Below are positions 1-12,948 of a DNA stretch of 64,000 nucleotides, piece after piece. How positions within the stretch are numbered: the stretch's first letter is position 1; each line of letters opens with the position of its first letter. The translations under genes and the position numbers were made by a program. This DNA is from Neurospora tetrasperma FGSC 2508 (Eukaryota > Ascomycota > Sordariomycetes > Sordariales > Sordariaceae). The notes below the pieces were generated by a model that worked only from the letters and a program-made list of their open reading frames with translations, was not told where the DNA came from and did no database searches. The stretch spans positions 2,611,952-2,675,951 of the forward strand of contig NW_009799100.1 of assembly GCF_000213175.1 (NCBI RefSeq), read 5' to 3'.

Positions 1-967
1 AAAGCGCAGATAAGGTAAGCCTTCAAGGTGACCGGGGCCTCTATCCTCGAAAGATCCGCCGGCCCCTCAAAGGGGAGTAAGGCGCTGACCATCCTCCTTC
101 GATTCCTTTCCCAGTTAAAGCCCGAACCGAGTTGGTGATCCTCCTATCGAGAAGACTTCGCGTACCCAAAGCTGTAGCAAGTCGTCTACGTGGCTTTCGA
201 AATATCTATGTCGACGTTTATCTGTTGGACCAGGAACGGATTCTAAACATCCGAAGGGTTCGTATATCACACACGCAAGAAAGACAGCAACGAGTCAGAA
301 GGAAAGAAGAGTCCCCAGAAGGGAGCTCGAGGCGTGTGTATGGTGTGCGGGATGTGTTATAGAAAATTTTGTCGAATCCCTCGGCAAGAGTAAAGCGGGA
401 AGCGATACATGGGGATCGACTATACTGTGTAAGACAAACAGAACCGGGGCCAAGGGTCATGGAGTCTGCCGTGCACTAAACCTGAAAGGAACTACAAAAG
501 ACGAAAGCGAACGAGGAAGGGAAGGGTGAGAACACGGTTGGGGGGTGTGGGAGAGTGTCCGGTAGGGGTACTAGCTGATAAAATGCCGAGCATGGGATAT
601 AATCAAAGCTCACGCCTGTCCGTTCTCTGACGCAAAAGCAGTAGAAAGTGACTGGGCAATGAGCACACCACTTGGCAAACTTCCAAGAGCGTGTGTAACA
701 AAGAAAGGGAAATGGAAAGAGAAGCACTCAGATCGCGAAAGAGAAGGAGAGGCGGCCATACGACAATGGAGAGGGATCGAGAGGGTCCGGAAAGTGTGGT
801 CATGCTCAGGACAATTTAGAAGACCAAGAATTTAAGACATCCCAAGACCCCGGAAACAGACGAACAAGCGTCCCTCGAATGCCGAGCGAAGCCTGGACTT
901 CATTTTGATACGCACTGTTGGCTTATGCGAGCTACGCCACATAGGATTGGGGCCATCTTTTGCTTTC

Positions 968-991
968 TTTTTTTTTTTTTTTTTTTTTTTT
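968..991. repeat. Poly-T tract
   Basis: Uninterrupted run of 24 T bases inside a longer T/C-rich stretch in the left intergenic region. Homopolymers of this size are common between fungal genes and tend to vary in length. Confidence 0.9.
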
Positions 992-1355
992 CTTTTCAAG
1001 ACAAGTTGGATAATCCTAGGCTACCCCTGACAGGTCGACAGCCGTAGCACAACGCCATGTTCCTCGCCTGCATACACGCAGGCCCTTAAGTACGCAGCGG
1101 GTCATTTCTCGCTGCGTCGCCCTTTGCCCACTTGGGGCTCCTGGAAATGTCTCAGAGCCAGTAGTTTAAATGGGATAAACCGTTAGCACTCCCGGAGACA
1201 GGTTTCAGCGGATGATTCGCGGGTAGCGCTTGTGCAATTCGGATATCGGTTCGGGGAGGCTGACTGCTTGAGGAGGTCTCACCCCTGAATGGTATGTTTC
1301 TTGTTGGAAATACCTACATTGGCTGCGCCAAGCGCAACTCGCGCACACACAGAGT

Positions 1356-1374
1356 GAGAGAGAGAGAGAGAGAG
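1356..1374. repeat. (GA)n microsatellite
   Basis: Perfect GA dinucleotide repeat of about nine units in the left intergenic region. No coding context is visible. Confidence 0.85.
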
Positions 1375-4300
1375 GATAGTAGAAAGGCTGCGTACATAGG
1401 CCATCTCGGTTCTGCAGCTTACATGACAAAAGGGGGGCGAAGTCAGACTTTGCTTGTGCTGGAAGGCAAAGCCGATATCTGGACGAAAGCGTGACGTCTC
1501 GTCTCTTGTGGCTGGTTGCCAAGACGAACCGCGTCTCTTTGAATCATGCTTGCCATGTCACTGGAGAGTTTTGAGAATGACTGACAATAGTGAATCAGAA
1601 CGTGGATAGTGGAACATGCGGGTTTCATTTCGACTGGTATCTCTTGGCTGCGGAGGCGAGACTGGGAGTTCCGGGAGATGATGGAGCTGAATACTGAAAG
1701 AGAACTGACTAGGCAAGAACATGGGCGATTGATAGTGCAAGTGAACCAAGAAGCCACCGAGCAGATCAACCGAACAAAGAAGCCGGGTGCAACGGTGATC
1801 ATCGGGGAGAAAGGGCATGACGGGTGATGTGTGAATCTCCCTGCGAGCCCTGTTCCCGCATCTGGATGATCTGGTCGAGGTCCAAGGTCGGCAGGGTCGT
1901 ATCCTCAGCCTGGTGATCGACACGATGCCGTATGTAGGGTATATACTCTGGAGGGTGTGCTTCAGCAGTGAAGGATTGGGCCATCCGCGTTTTGCTTGCC
2001 GCCAAGTGTGCGTTAAAAAAGGGACGTTGATGTGCTTGTGATATCACGATCAATGTGCATGTATGATGCTGATTTGAGAAGTTCTCTTGGACTTGGCAAC
2101 TGTCTACACCAAGCTATTAGGATATTGTGCACAAATCCCGGAGCCAAAATACCTGGAGGCGGCTGGAAGCCTACAGTACGGTGAGTGTTTCGACTGTTCA
2201 GGCAGCCTTATCCCATCCACTGGAAAGGGATTCGGCCGATGAATAAAGTGATGTAATAAGATATATGTATATGATGACAACTCTGCCGTACCGCCGCGGG
2301 TCGAAAACAAAAATGAGACCTCTGGCGGCGCAAACACCGGCACCGTTCCGCAGCTAGGGCAACGGCTGAACCGGCGAAACACTGTACTTCCAAGGGGACT
2401 TACCAGTGAGATCATGGAAGATGGTGTCACCGACCGACGGTATGCTCCTAACACAGTCAGTGTCGCCGCACGTCACACGGCAATCAAACATGAGCTCAAA
2501 ACGGAACATTTTGTGCCTCGCCAGATTGGCCATCATGGTAGAACGATAGAACAGACAGACACCTATTATACCTACCGTGTCTAACTTCTCCTACCTACTA
2601 CCGACCCTGGGCAGACACACGCTTCTTTCTCTGTCCTTCTGCCGAATAACATGCGTAATCTTGTGAACGGCAGTCGCGGGAAAGACGAAACGGGTTGTGA
2701 GCTTGAAGGCTATCATGGAGAAATCCATGGCAGATCTCAGTTCCGTCAGTCAATCAAGTCGATCGTGAGATCCTTCGGTTCCGAGACATAAAAGAGACGT
2801 GGCCGTCGAGAAAAGAGGGAGAAAGAAAAGATGCACAAAGCAAGCGCCACAGGACATAAATTGTAGACCGCCCGCGTCGATGCCGTCGTTGCGCTTTGTT
2901 GTCGGTTGTTGTTCAACATGCCATTCTCGTCGGCCCTCTCTGCTGGTCTCCTCCTCCTTACGTTTAGGGCCCTGTGAGTGTGCACCTGAGCCACAAGCAG
3001 CTTTCCAGTCCCAGCAGGAAACTGTTCACTGTCAGACATGCCGTCGATTCTTTCGATATGACGTTTCGACCGTTTACCAAAGCAAGGCGAGGGAGATACT
3101 GCGTTACTTGGAGTCGTGAATTTTGTGATCCTGTTCCGGCAAGAAGCGAATCACACAGTAACAAATGCGGTGCCGTTGAGCCGGCTCACTTCGCTTGCAA
3201 AGGGAAGAGAAAGTTGGCGAGTTCTGGGGCAGTGAACAGCCAGCCGAGAGTCGGAAGTGAAGTGTGGGACGAGACTTGAGTCGGTCCAGACCCCAGAGTC
3301 GTCCCACTTCCCCCGCAGCGTAGAGATAGCTAGCAGCGGTCCCCAAAGTTCACTGCCCTGAGACTGGACAGTGGACTCGAGTCGATCCGGGGCTCAAGCG
3401 GGGATATGTACCTACCCCGCTCCACCAGACTCATGCCCTGGTTCAACCCTAACCCGACACAGCTTAGTATTCCCCAGATATCTGAGCAAAAGCCCCACTG
3501 CCTCTAAACAACACTTCATCTCCCGCGAGGTCGCGATAACCTGGACACAACACCACAGGCGTTGAGGAGCCAAGACGATAACGCCGGCCCTTTTGACTCC
3601 TTGAGCACGAGCCGAATGCCGAATTTCTCGGTTCTGTCTCGCCATCAGATTAGTTCTAGCTCAGCTCCAGGACCCCTTGAACTTCGTCTTGCTATCCCAT
3701 TTCGCGAAATCTTGGCTTAATAGTTTGGTCTCGGGCCAGCCACCAGAACTCCACGGTTATCAGTCAGAATCAGCCGACTTCATGTTTGTGCTTTTGAGGC
3801 TTCTGCATCCAGAAACCTGGGCATCATGTCTTGTGACAAGCGGGGCTCCAGTTCGTTTCTTTGCCTACCTAGAGAGGGTGATTCTTCAAGCCCAGCTCGA
3901 AGCGGGGGACAAGCCGAAGTTGACCGGAACCAAGCCGCGGCGTGTTTGTTTATGACAGGAAGCCAAGAATATCTTTTTTCTCAAATAAGAGAACTACCTC
4001 CAGGGGCATGTAGATGCGTTCTTCATGCAATGCACCTGCCATTTTCACAGTGGTGGCCCTAAGCACAGTGACTACCAAGTCCTGCACCTGGTAGTGGGTG
4101 CTGCATCTAGCAGTGTGCAGCGTGCACGACAGTCTTCCTAATGATCTACACGCTGCTGTGCCTACAGTAGTAAGGTAAGTAGGCATGCTCAGATATAAGA
4201 ACTTGCATACTTACAGCATACATCCCCTCACATGGTAACATTGATGCAATCACTTTGATTTGCAGTCAACATCTACATACACTTCACACAATATAATCAA

Positions 4301-6188
4301 ACCCAATTCTGACCGGGGAATTTCTCTCCAACCCACGCCGTAACTTACTTCCTCTTCACAAGGAAACTCTGTGCGAATTAGGTAATAACCGAAGCAAGGT
4401 ACCTCCCGTCTCTTCCGACCGAAGCTGAACACACGCAGGCAACCAACACCTGATTTCAAGTTGGAGTCCTCAGTCAAGTCAGACAAGGAACGCAGTCTGT
4501 CTCTGCCTGCGCCTTACCTAGTCCGGTAACACCAACCGAAATCTTTTTTTGCCCATTTCGTGTGCGTACTATTACGCCCTTAGGCCCTTGAACCCTGAGG
4601 ACATATACTTGGGTGGTCCTGGTTACAAGAATCTACCGACAGAGGCAAGGGCGGAGTGGGCAGTTCAGGAGGAGCGAAGGGAAGAGAAGGGGGGCAAGAA
4701 GAAAGAAGGTGCCTAAAAAGAGAGAGACGTATCTGTATCTGTTGCATTCTGTACCTGTTGTGTGATCACTATTCGGTGAGCCTCATCATCCACCAGCAAA
4801 GAATAGCGACGAAGCAGAGAACATCAAGCCACTTGTGATGACCGCATTTTCACGAGATTATCTTGAAAAGTGTACTTGAAAACGTGATTTCGGTCATGGA
4901 CAAGGTCAATGGAACGAACGGACATCCCGCGAGTGTCAAGTAATCTGCACGCATCATTCCTAGGTCCAGGTTCGCGGATACGGGACGATTTGGTCACAAA
5001 GGTCTTGGACAAAATTCGCAGGATAATAACATCATTAGGGATTTTTATACCCTCGTGCCTGGTACAAAGAAGTATCGACACCACGTGGGCTGTTGTCTGA
5101 TCGGGCCGTTCACTTTCTTTGCGGACGGGGCTAGGTCGAAAGCCGATGAGAGGGATAGATGGTGAACAGTCGCTCGTTAACAAAGAAACTGAAGGGTTGA
5201 TGAGGCAATGCAGAACGGAAAGTGCCGGTGTCTAGATACGGTGTGGTTGTATGAGGTGCGAATTCCGGGTTGTGCAACTGTCATAAGCAGATTTCCGACG
5301 TTTCCGAGTGTATATGGAAATTGTATCCGTTCTAAGAAGGTTTATGTTGAGGCTCAGCTGCAGTCCATAAACGAGAGTTTACGTGTTTCCAGATATCACC
5401 GAACCATGGGATTTGGTCAATTGGTGATTCACATTGAATATATATTTGCTATATAACAGCTAGACATGATAGTCAATAGAGGTGACTACATCTACTGCAC
5501 CATGAATTGAAGCACCGACATCCCCCTCTTCTTAGATACCAGCCACATTATCCCTTTTAATGCCCTGCCTTTGATCCGATTTCATCGCTGGTTGGACATA
5601 CGCATGCCCTCTAATCGGAAATCTAACCTCGTCCCGCCTGCTTTCCGTGTAGCACGCAACCCGAACTGCCTGTCGACTATTTCCCGTATCATACATGCCA
5701 TTTTCAGCAACTCGCCCAGTGTCTAAATTGTGAAGTCTCCCCCAAATACTTCACGGTTGAACGTGTTGATTTGCGTTGGCGTTACTGTTGTCGCCAAATT
5801 TGATCCTTTTTTTTTCGCCAATTCAAGTCCGAGTAACTTGGTTCCGTGGGTCGGTTGTCATCTTCCCCATCTCTCATCTCATCATAGCCGTCGTCTCATT
5901 GTGGGTTGTGATTCATCGTCCAGGGCGGCATTTTGTATCTGAAACCATCATATCCATTCATCGTGTCGAACCTTCATTCCATTTAATTATTTTGTCGTAA
6001 ACCATTCCTGGTCGAAAAACCCCATATATCCTCCACATCCATCGTACCAGTTCATCGTCCGGTATCTCAAAATCCGAATATTTTACCTCTTTCCACCTCC
6101 TCTCTGCTCCTCCAAGCAAGCAATTATTCGATGTCCTACATCCAACCCCCAAATCTCCATAATCCGAACAACGCCATAGTCCAGCAGC

Positions 6189-9100
6189 TTAACCCTCAAA
6201 GTGAAATCTTGCCGCCGTCAACATGCCGAGTCCATCTCTGGGCGCGATATACCGCCGGCGGTACGTGTTTGTGAAGTCTTGCAGTAGAGTCCTGACATGT
6301 CTCATGTTCGAACGATCGCCTCCCTGCAGCTTCTCGTTGATCTTGGCCATGAGCTTGTTGGCTTCAGCATCCGTGATAGTACCGGCTGGCAACATCCTGA
6401 TTGTGCGGTCAACCCAGGCGGACGTCTCAGCGGGGAGAAGCTCGAACATGCCCAGCAGAACACCACTACCGTCACTAAAGCAGTCGCGAGGGAATGTGAT
6501 CATCATGCCCGCCAAGGTCTGCTTGATGAGCGCCTCACCCTGGCTGAGCAGGAGCTGCCTGACGTGCTCACGAAGCTGTACGCCGACTGCACCGAACTGC
6601 TGACTCGATGAGGCGGGGTTGTCACCGCCGTAGGTGAGAAGGTCGCGGATATAGTGAAGCGCAGCCGAAACGGGCTCCTGCTTCTCCAAAGACAAGGCCG
6701 AGATGGCAGCCTGGAAGATCGGGGTAAAGAGGGGAGATGGGATCAACCTCTGAGGGTAGTAAAGAAGGGCGTCAATGAGAAGACGGTAAAAGTCTTCAAT
6801 TACGTCGGGCAGATCGATGGGAGCAATGTCACTCATCATGCGGAGGACATTGGTCGCTTGCGCCTCGAAGAAGCCATAAATGCTATCCACGATGCCATCT
6901 TCGACATGTTCTCGGTCTTCTGAGAACTCGCGCAGAATAGCGCTCGACGCCCACAAGAAACAACCCTGCTTAGACTTAGCAAAGCCCTCTGCCAGCTTGT
7001 TGGCCAATGGCCCGAGTAGAGGCGTAATGGCTGTCCTGTAAGAGATGACCATGAAACGCCAACATCTGCAAATCCGCTCGCAAATCGGGACGAAGTCGAT
7101 AAAGTTGTCCAGGATAGTGGCGAGGATAGGGAACACTTCTTGCCAGTACCGAACAGCCGGGTTATCCGAGTTACTAGGCCAGTATGGCACGACGTTCTGG
7201 ACATATTGGGTGAGGAGGTTGATGTGATCTAGCAAAAGCGTTAGTCAATTCGGGCGTACGTATGTAGTTCAGGGCATTTGAACTTACCAGCAAGCTCCAA
7301 CTTGGAGGTATCATCGGTAGCGTTATTGGCCTTGGTCATCAGGCGTTGGACTAGAGGATCGCAATAAAGCTTGAGAAGGCTATATATATCCTCCGTCTTT
7401 TGCACACTAATGACTGTCGCTACACCCTCGGTCAGATCTTCCTTGCTATGGTCGCTGAGCGTATCAAGGATGGAGTTGTAGAAGCCTTGCAGCTCGATGG
7501 CCTGGGGACCCAACAGATGCTTGCAGTCGACGCAGAAGTACTTGAACGACTGGGCAGCAGCGCGCAGAATCTCCTGAGAGGGAGTCTGGAAAGACGCCAA
7601 AACGTAGGAGAGCTGGGGTTGAAGGTAGTCGGGGTGGGCCGATGTCCATTCTGTATAACGACCAAACACCATGATGGCTGCAAACCGCAACTTCTCGTTG
7701 TTGACAGGAATTTGGACCAACAGAGGCATGATCTCCGGCAGGACGATGTTTTCTTCTTTATCCACCAGGCGACCCAGAGCTCGCAGGGCAAAGAGCGGCG
7801 CCTCAAGCGACTGCCAATGAGGCACTGCTGACTCTGTCGCCTGGCCGCCAAACTTCTCCCTCCAAATCTTAATAGCCTCGTGAACCTTTGTAAGACATTC
7901 CGTAGTACCCATTACCTGGCAGGCATCTTTCATGGTGTCGCCCATATGATGACGGAACTCGCGGAACTTTTCTTCCTGTTCGCGATCTCCATCGAAAAGG
8001 TCAAACTCATTGGGGTCGTCGGATTCGGGGTACTCGAGCTGCTTGAGAAGGACGTCGACGAGCTTGGAGTAGACATCCAAAAGTTGTACCCTAGCTGCGA
8101 TGTAGTGATCCAAGGTGAGGTATTGCTTCAACTCATACCAAAAGTTGAATGTGTAATGAATGGCATCCCTTTCCTTATCCCTAGCACAGCACTCCAGCAG
8201 AGCATCGACCAACGGGCGGAAATGTTGCGGCTCGCGCGCACAAAGCAAAACCCAGGAGTCACCGGCATCAGCGAACACTCGGGTGATGGCCTTGAACCCT
8301 TCGATATCCTCCTCATCGGCCAGCGCTTGGATGCGCGGCCTTAGCTGAAGGACCTTGGGAAGGAGCGCCTGAATAGTCTCGAGGTTATCGTCCACGTCTC
8401 TGGTTTCTCTGCAAATGATGCCAAGGCATTCGGCAGCCGCCTGCAAGGACCTGTCGTCGGAAAGCCCATTGATAACAGCATCAAGAAGAGGCGAGTTCAC
8501 CACCACGGTAACCGGAACCTCGCGAAGCCATGAGGTAATGCACTCGAACAGTTGGGGGTTTGTAGCAGCAGCAGCTGGAGGCTATGTTAGTCAAACATGG
8601 TATAGCTGTTATTTGAGTGATACTTACGGGAAGACTGAGCATAGTTGATGAGAAGTCCGACAACCTCATTCGCGTTGTCGGCAAGCAGTTCTGATGTTCT
8701 TTGGATGAGCTCTTCTTCCTGTTATGATCCCAAATTAGACTCTGATCCAGGCTGGTGCCACCAACGTGGCTGGTCGAACTGGAGACAAAGGCGAGCCGCG
8801 ACATATCGATCCACATACAGACAAGGTGATTTTGCGGCCTTCCGTGACCTCTTCGGGAAGTACTCGTAGGAAGTCCAAGATGCAGGCGTGGCTGGATACA
8901 TCATCTCCGAGGGCGCTGACGACGGTTTGCAATACATCCTTCCAGGACTGCATCTGGATGGCTAGGATGGCCAGACACACGCATAGTTGGACTCGGACGG
9001 GCTTGGGGCCACTGGCGAACTTCTTGAGGAGGACTAGGATCTGGTTGCGAAGAGCAGCATGTTCACTTTCGGGAATTTGCGTTGCGAGGTCGTAGGTAAT

Positions 9101-9476
9101 CTGAGAATCGTGAATGTCAGCGTTGCGCTACATACAAGCGTAGCGGTATCGTCGTGATCCAATGGGTATCTGTACCTTGCCCTTCAGTGTCGTTGCTGCG
9201 AAGAGTTGCGCCTCGGCTTCGGGAGAGCCCTGCAAGATCGATATTGTGGTAGTCCAGGCCTCGTTCTACAGTCGATTGAGAAATGCGGGTTAGTCACATG
9301 CGAATCATAGGTGTGTTGGCGTCGAAAGAGCTGAAAGCCCAACTGACCGACTTCTGAAACTTTTGCAGGTAGTCCATGGCGGCCTTCTTGGAACCGGAGT
9401 CACCACTCCGCATCGTCAGCATGGCCTGCAGGACATTTGGGGTGGTGAAGCCGTCTGCGGCGCCGTTAGAAGCCAT
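6189..9476 (-). CDS. mtr10: MTR10 / transportin-3 type nuclear import receptor
   Basis: Karyopherin-beta family receptor (Mtr10/Kap111, animal transportin-3). The family imports SR-like mRNA-binding proteins such as yeast Npl3 and takes part in tRNA traffic. Coding exons on the minus strand are 9476-9348, 9265-9176, 9100-8819, 8718-8628, 8574-7288 and 7228-6189, joined by GT-AG introns of 53-100 bp and giving 972 residues, close to yeast Mtr10. Blocks shared with Mtr10 include the N-terminal repeat ending in LQKFQKS (residue 43), FRHHMGDTMKDAC and FGRYTEWTSAHPDYLQPQL in exon 5. The protein is helical HEAT repeats throughout with no transmembrane segment. The start is the first ATG in frame and matches the family N-terminus. 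It diverges from SmE across about 960 bp. The family call is very secure. Cargo is inferred from the family. Confidence 0.95.
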
Positions 9477-10432
9477 GTTGGGCAGCTTGGAAATGTGTAT
9501 GATGTGTGATTTAGCCCGAATACAAGTGTTGTGGTGGCAAGTGTTGCGATGCGGTGTTGCAAGTGGAAGCTATCGCTGGGGTATCGCAGGTCGCAAAGTG
9601 GATGGATCAGCCCCTCCTATTCGACAGGAGTGTTGTCCGACTTATCGGTCTTGCGACGCGATGGAAGCTTTCAGGATATGTTGTTATAAAGGCGAGGAGC
9701 TGCGATGCGCACGGGGTATATGAAGCTCCAGAGAGGTTGCAAGAATAAAGGACTGGGCGGTATTGTACGGTGCCGCCGTGGTGACAGGATTGCTGCAAGT
9801 TGGAGGTTGCCGGCGACGATTTGCTCTTGAGCGTCCAAAGAAACGACGATTGAAAAACATCCCGCCAACAATCGAAGAACGTCAGGCTGCCTGACACCGA
9901 CCGACCGCGAGTGGAGTAAACGGCGGCGGGCAACTGAAGCGGGTCAAAGAAAGTGGAAGCACATGCACCGCCATAAGTGGGACAAGCGGGAGGGGCTCAT
10001 GCTACCCCGGACTGAAGATTCTGTGGCTTGAGAGTTCAAGCAGCTCGGAAAAAGTGAACTTATTGAGCTGAGCGAATGCCAAGAGGTTATGACACGACGC
10101 TGTGGGCCCAGCAGCATGTAATTAAGCGCACGGGCCAGCTGAGCAGCTCCCGTCCCGTAGGTCCCCGGCGGGTGCTTGTGAAAACAACTGAAGAGCTCCA
10201 CACGCCAGAGACAGACAGGCAGGCAATTCGACATTCGGGGGAAATTCATTGAAGTCACGTCCCGGCCGTAGAGAGAACGCGTCTGGGAACAACTGCAAGC
10301 CAAGCCCAGCCGACCAACAACGACCATCCACAACTTGATTGCGACTTACTTCTTCAGCCTCCACATCACCATCAAACTTTTGTCCTAAACAACAGCCAAA
10401 CGACCAAACCACAACAAACTTCTTTCTTCAAC
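9477..10432. promoter_or_regulatory. Divergent promoter region MTR10 / SmE
   Basis: A 956-bp space between two divergently transcribed housekeeping genes must hold both 5' leaders and promoters. The last 100 bp before the SmE ATG is C/A-rich and free of ATG, typical of a fungal 5' leader. I see no coding potential and no recognised element. Confidence 0.55.
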
Positions 10433-10912
10433 ATGACCGGCAGAGGTGGTGGCGGCAACCGCCGTGTTCTTCTTCCTCCCATCAACTTCCTTTTCCGTCT
10501 TTTGCAACAACACTCGACCGTCCAAATCTGGCTGTACGAGCAGCTCCACATTCGCATTATCGGCACCATTCGTGTAGGATTCTCCATCGTGGCCTCCCCG
10601 AAGAGCAAACATAGGTGCTGACAATTCCGTCTTACAGGGCTTCGACGAGTTCATGAACCTGGTGGTGAGTAGCGGCGCACGTCCCACTAGTACTACGAGA
10701 CCTAACCCGATTTCCACAGATCGATAATGCGATTGAGGTCAAGCTGGTCTCCAAGACAAACGAGACGGAGGAGAGGAGGGAGCTTGGGGTAAGAACATGT
10801 TTAGGGCTGGACGTTGATGTTGTTGTGGTGGTGGAAAGGGTGGCTAACTGGGTCGCAGCAAATCCTCCTGAAGGGCGACAATGTCTCGCTCATCCAGAGC
10901 TACTCCGGGTGA
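10433..10912 (+). CDS. sme1: Small nuclear ribonucleoprotein E (SmE)
   Basis: Core Sm protein E, one of seven subunits of the ring that assembles on U1, U2, U4 and U5 snRNAs in the spliceosome. Exons are 10433-10573, 10638-10664, 10720-10788 and 10859-10912, giving 96 residues, the normal size (human SmE has 92). The N-terminal helix region PINFLFRLLQQ is followed by the Sm1 motif (VQIWLYEQLHIRIIGTIRGF, DEFMNLVIDNA) and a short Sm2 motif ILLKGDNVSLI near the C-terminus. Three short introns interrupt it; exon 2 is only 27 nt. The 3' end converges on the folate gene with 259 bp between stop codons. Identification is firm. Confidence 0.96.
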
Positions 10913-11171
10913 AGAGCTCAAAACCTGAACGAGAAGCGGTAATCGATGATGCAATTTACGCTGGGACCTACATCGAGCGACGAGCCAGCAGATCTAAAGC
11001 TGTACATAGACGGCCCACAAAGATGTGGTGCGCGGCCTTCTACACAACAAACGACACCGAATCTACGAAAAGAGATACCAGGGAAAAGCGATTGGCCGAG
11101 GCGCACAGGAATGTCGACTATATGTATTTGATCAAAGGAAGGCAGTACGGGATGGATATCAGGTCATGGAA

Positions 11172-11960
11172 CTATTTGGGTGCAGGAGGGCTCTTAATCT
11201 CGCCATTTCCGAGTATCAGGCCGTCCAGAGGTTGATCGTGGCGACCAACAGGTACCGACCCCTCGGACGGAGAGGATAGAAACTGCTCAGACAGCGCTAA
11301 GCCATAAAGCAATACAGGGGTTTCCTGCTTCCCCAGCTCGACAGACTTTTGGTTGTGCCGGTTGATGAAGTAGTCGTAGAAGCCTTTGCCGTGTCCGAGT
11401 CGTCTAATGGCCCCAGCTTCCGGGTCAATGTCGAAGGCCACGCCGGGCATGAGGATCAAGTCAAGCAGGGTTTGGTCGGAGTGGTGGGCGTCGGGACCTC
11501 CAAACACCCTCTGCCGCTCATGGACCGTGGCCGGGTCGATGCTGGGAATGCCCCATCTGTCTGGCTTGAGGGACTCATAGTCGTGAAGGTCTCTGAGGCG
11601 AACCATGTCCATGACGCGGGCTGGGAGGTTGGGCGAGGCCAGAGGGTTCTTGTGAAGATACGGGATGAAAACCTCCTTGCCGGACTCTAGAGCGTGCCTG
11701 ACGATGCCATCGGTCTGGATCTCGCCCGTGGGCATTGACAGGAACACGCTGACCCGTTTGGCGTCTACGTAGGGCTTGAAGTTCCTCAGAGTGTTGAAGA
11801 CCACAGAGCCTGCAATTGAGGATTTAGTCTGCGCTGGCAGTACCATTGCGGTCTATGGAGTTGTCTTACTCTGTGACTTGACGGCCTCGTGAGAGAGTGC
11901 GCCGAGCTTGTTCTTCATAGCAGAGCGAATCTGCTGTTTGGCGGCGTTGAGAGAAGCCAT
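11172..11960 (-). CDS. 5-formyltetrahydrofolate cyclo-ligase
   Basis: Methenyltetrahydrofolate synthetase (yeast Fau1, human MTHFS; EC 6.3.3.2), which uses ATP to convert 5-formyl-THF to 5,10-methenyl-THF and returns this storage folate to one-carbon metabolism. Exons are 11960-11870 and 11809-11172 (242 residues) around a 60-bp intron. Visible family motifs are the N-terminal helix with SLNAAKQQIRSAMKNKLGAL, VSVFLSMPTGEIQT, the metal/ATP region LILMPGVAFDIDPEAG and the glycine-rich loop GHGKGFYDYF. The start chosen is the ATG opening MASLNAAK; an in-frame upstream ATG at 12056 would add a stretch without family similarity. No mitochondrial leader is obvious, so a cytosolic location is likely. 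It diverges from the Opt2-like transporter across about 990 bp. Confidence 0.94.
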
Positions 11961-12948
11961 TGCGACTGTGTCCTCAACCATTCCAGACATTCTCTTGTGA
12001 CTACAGATGTACCCAAGAGAAAGCTTCGGCTTGATAGTAGTAATTGGAGTGAGCAAGCGCGGAGCTGCGGTGACGCTTCAGTTTCGGCCAAGAGCTGCTC
12101 GAGTGTGAGTCGGAGGTTCATCTTATCTTATCGATCGACTTCAAGCGGGCACAATCAAGTGGAATCTCCAGCTGGATGCCCCTGTGGGCGATGACGGCAG
12201 GCCGGCAGGCCGGCAGGGTGCCTAGAAATTCCCGTCCACTTGGTTTCAGCCTGCCGCTGGCGTGCAGATGCGCTGTACTTTAGCGCGTCATCCCATTGAT
12301 GTCCGCTCCATTCCATCCCGCAACCGTTCCCCGCTACAAATTGGGGATAAGAACTTTCCATCTTCCATGTCCCGTCACCTAAAATGGCGGGGAAGCGACC
12401 ACGCGCAGATATTTGTTCATCGACCATACAGAAAATGGAAAACGCAACCTTGACGCCAACATTTGTATCCCCTCATCGAGGCTGTCGATCCATTGCAAAT
12501 CGAATTGGCAATGACAATGACTCGCCATTCCGCGCTGTAGCACTCTTCTGATCATGTTCTAGTCCCCGTAATACACAGGTACTCGCTCCTCTTTTTGTTA
12601 CCTAGGTATTTTCTGTTACCACCAGAAATAGAGAACCCTAGTCTTGACCTCTTCTCCCGTTATCGCGATCCCACAGCTTCCCTTCGCCTAGCCGTCCATC
12701 GTTGACTCTCGCTCGACTGGAAACACCGCGGGCGCGAAATACTACAAGTCTCCAAGTGATAGCGGAACGAAACGTCCAGTCGAAGCCCAACTCCGTGGCA
12801 GGCTCCATCAGGGCAACTGGGCGCAACAGGGATTGGACTTGTGCGGACCCCCGCCCGGGTATCGGATTTGTGAAAGGTTCCTCGTCCTTGGTTCCCATTG
12901 ACTCGTTGCTTGCATCTTGCCCCAGGCGGGCAGGAAGACAGATTCCGT
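11961..12948. promoter_or_regulatory. Divergent promoter, folate cyclo-ligase / Opt2-like transporter
   Basis: This 988-bp space holds both upstream regions. It contains a GGCAGGCC tandem repeat (12196-12217) and, on the transporter side, two very short reading frames: 12511-12540 (nine codons plus stop) and 12554-12562 (Met-Phe-stop). If these lie in the transporter leader they would act as upstream ORFs. Their presence in the transcript is unknown. Confidence 0.5.
12196..12217. repeat. GGCAGGCC tandem repeat
   Basis: Two full copies plus six bases of the 8-bp unit GGCAGGCC in the divergent promoter region. Short and GC-rich, with no assigned function. Confidence 0.8.

Larger units (their letters stand above)
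1..6188. other. Intergenic, no supported gene
   Basis: No reading frame here shows a recognisable protein family, and none of the short open stretches (all under about 125 codons) can be linked across plausible introns into a conserved product. It contains a 24-nt T run at 968-991, a GA dinucleotide repeat at 1356-1374, and several weak dyads (for example around 4066-4156) of the size expected by chance. The right end is the 3' flank of the minus-strand MTR10 gene. It may hold the promoter or untranslated exons of a gene beyond the left edge, but nothing in the sequence shows this. Confidence 0.6.

Noticed and set aside
4066-4156. Three small dyads in a row
   Set aside because: Stems of 4-8 bp with loops of this size occur many times by chance in 64 kb.
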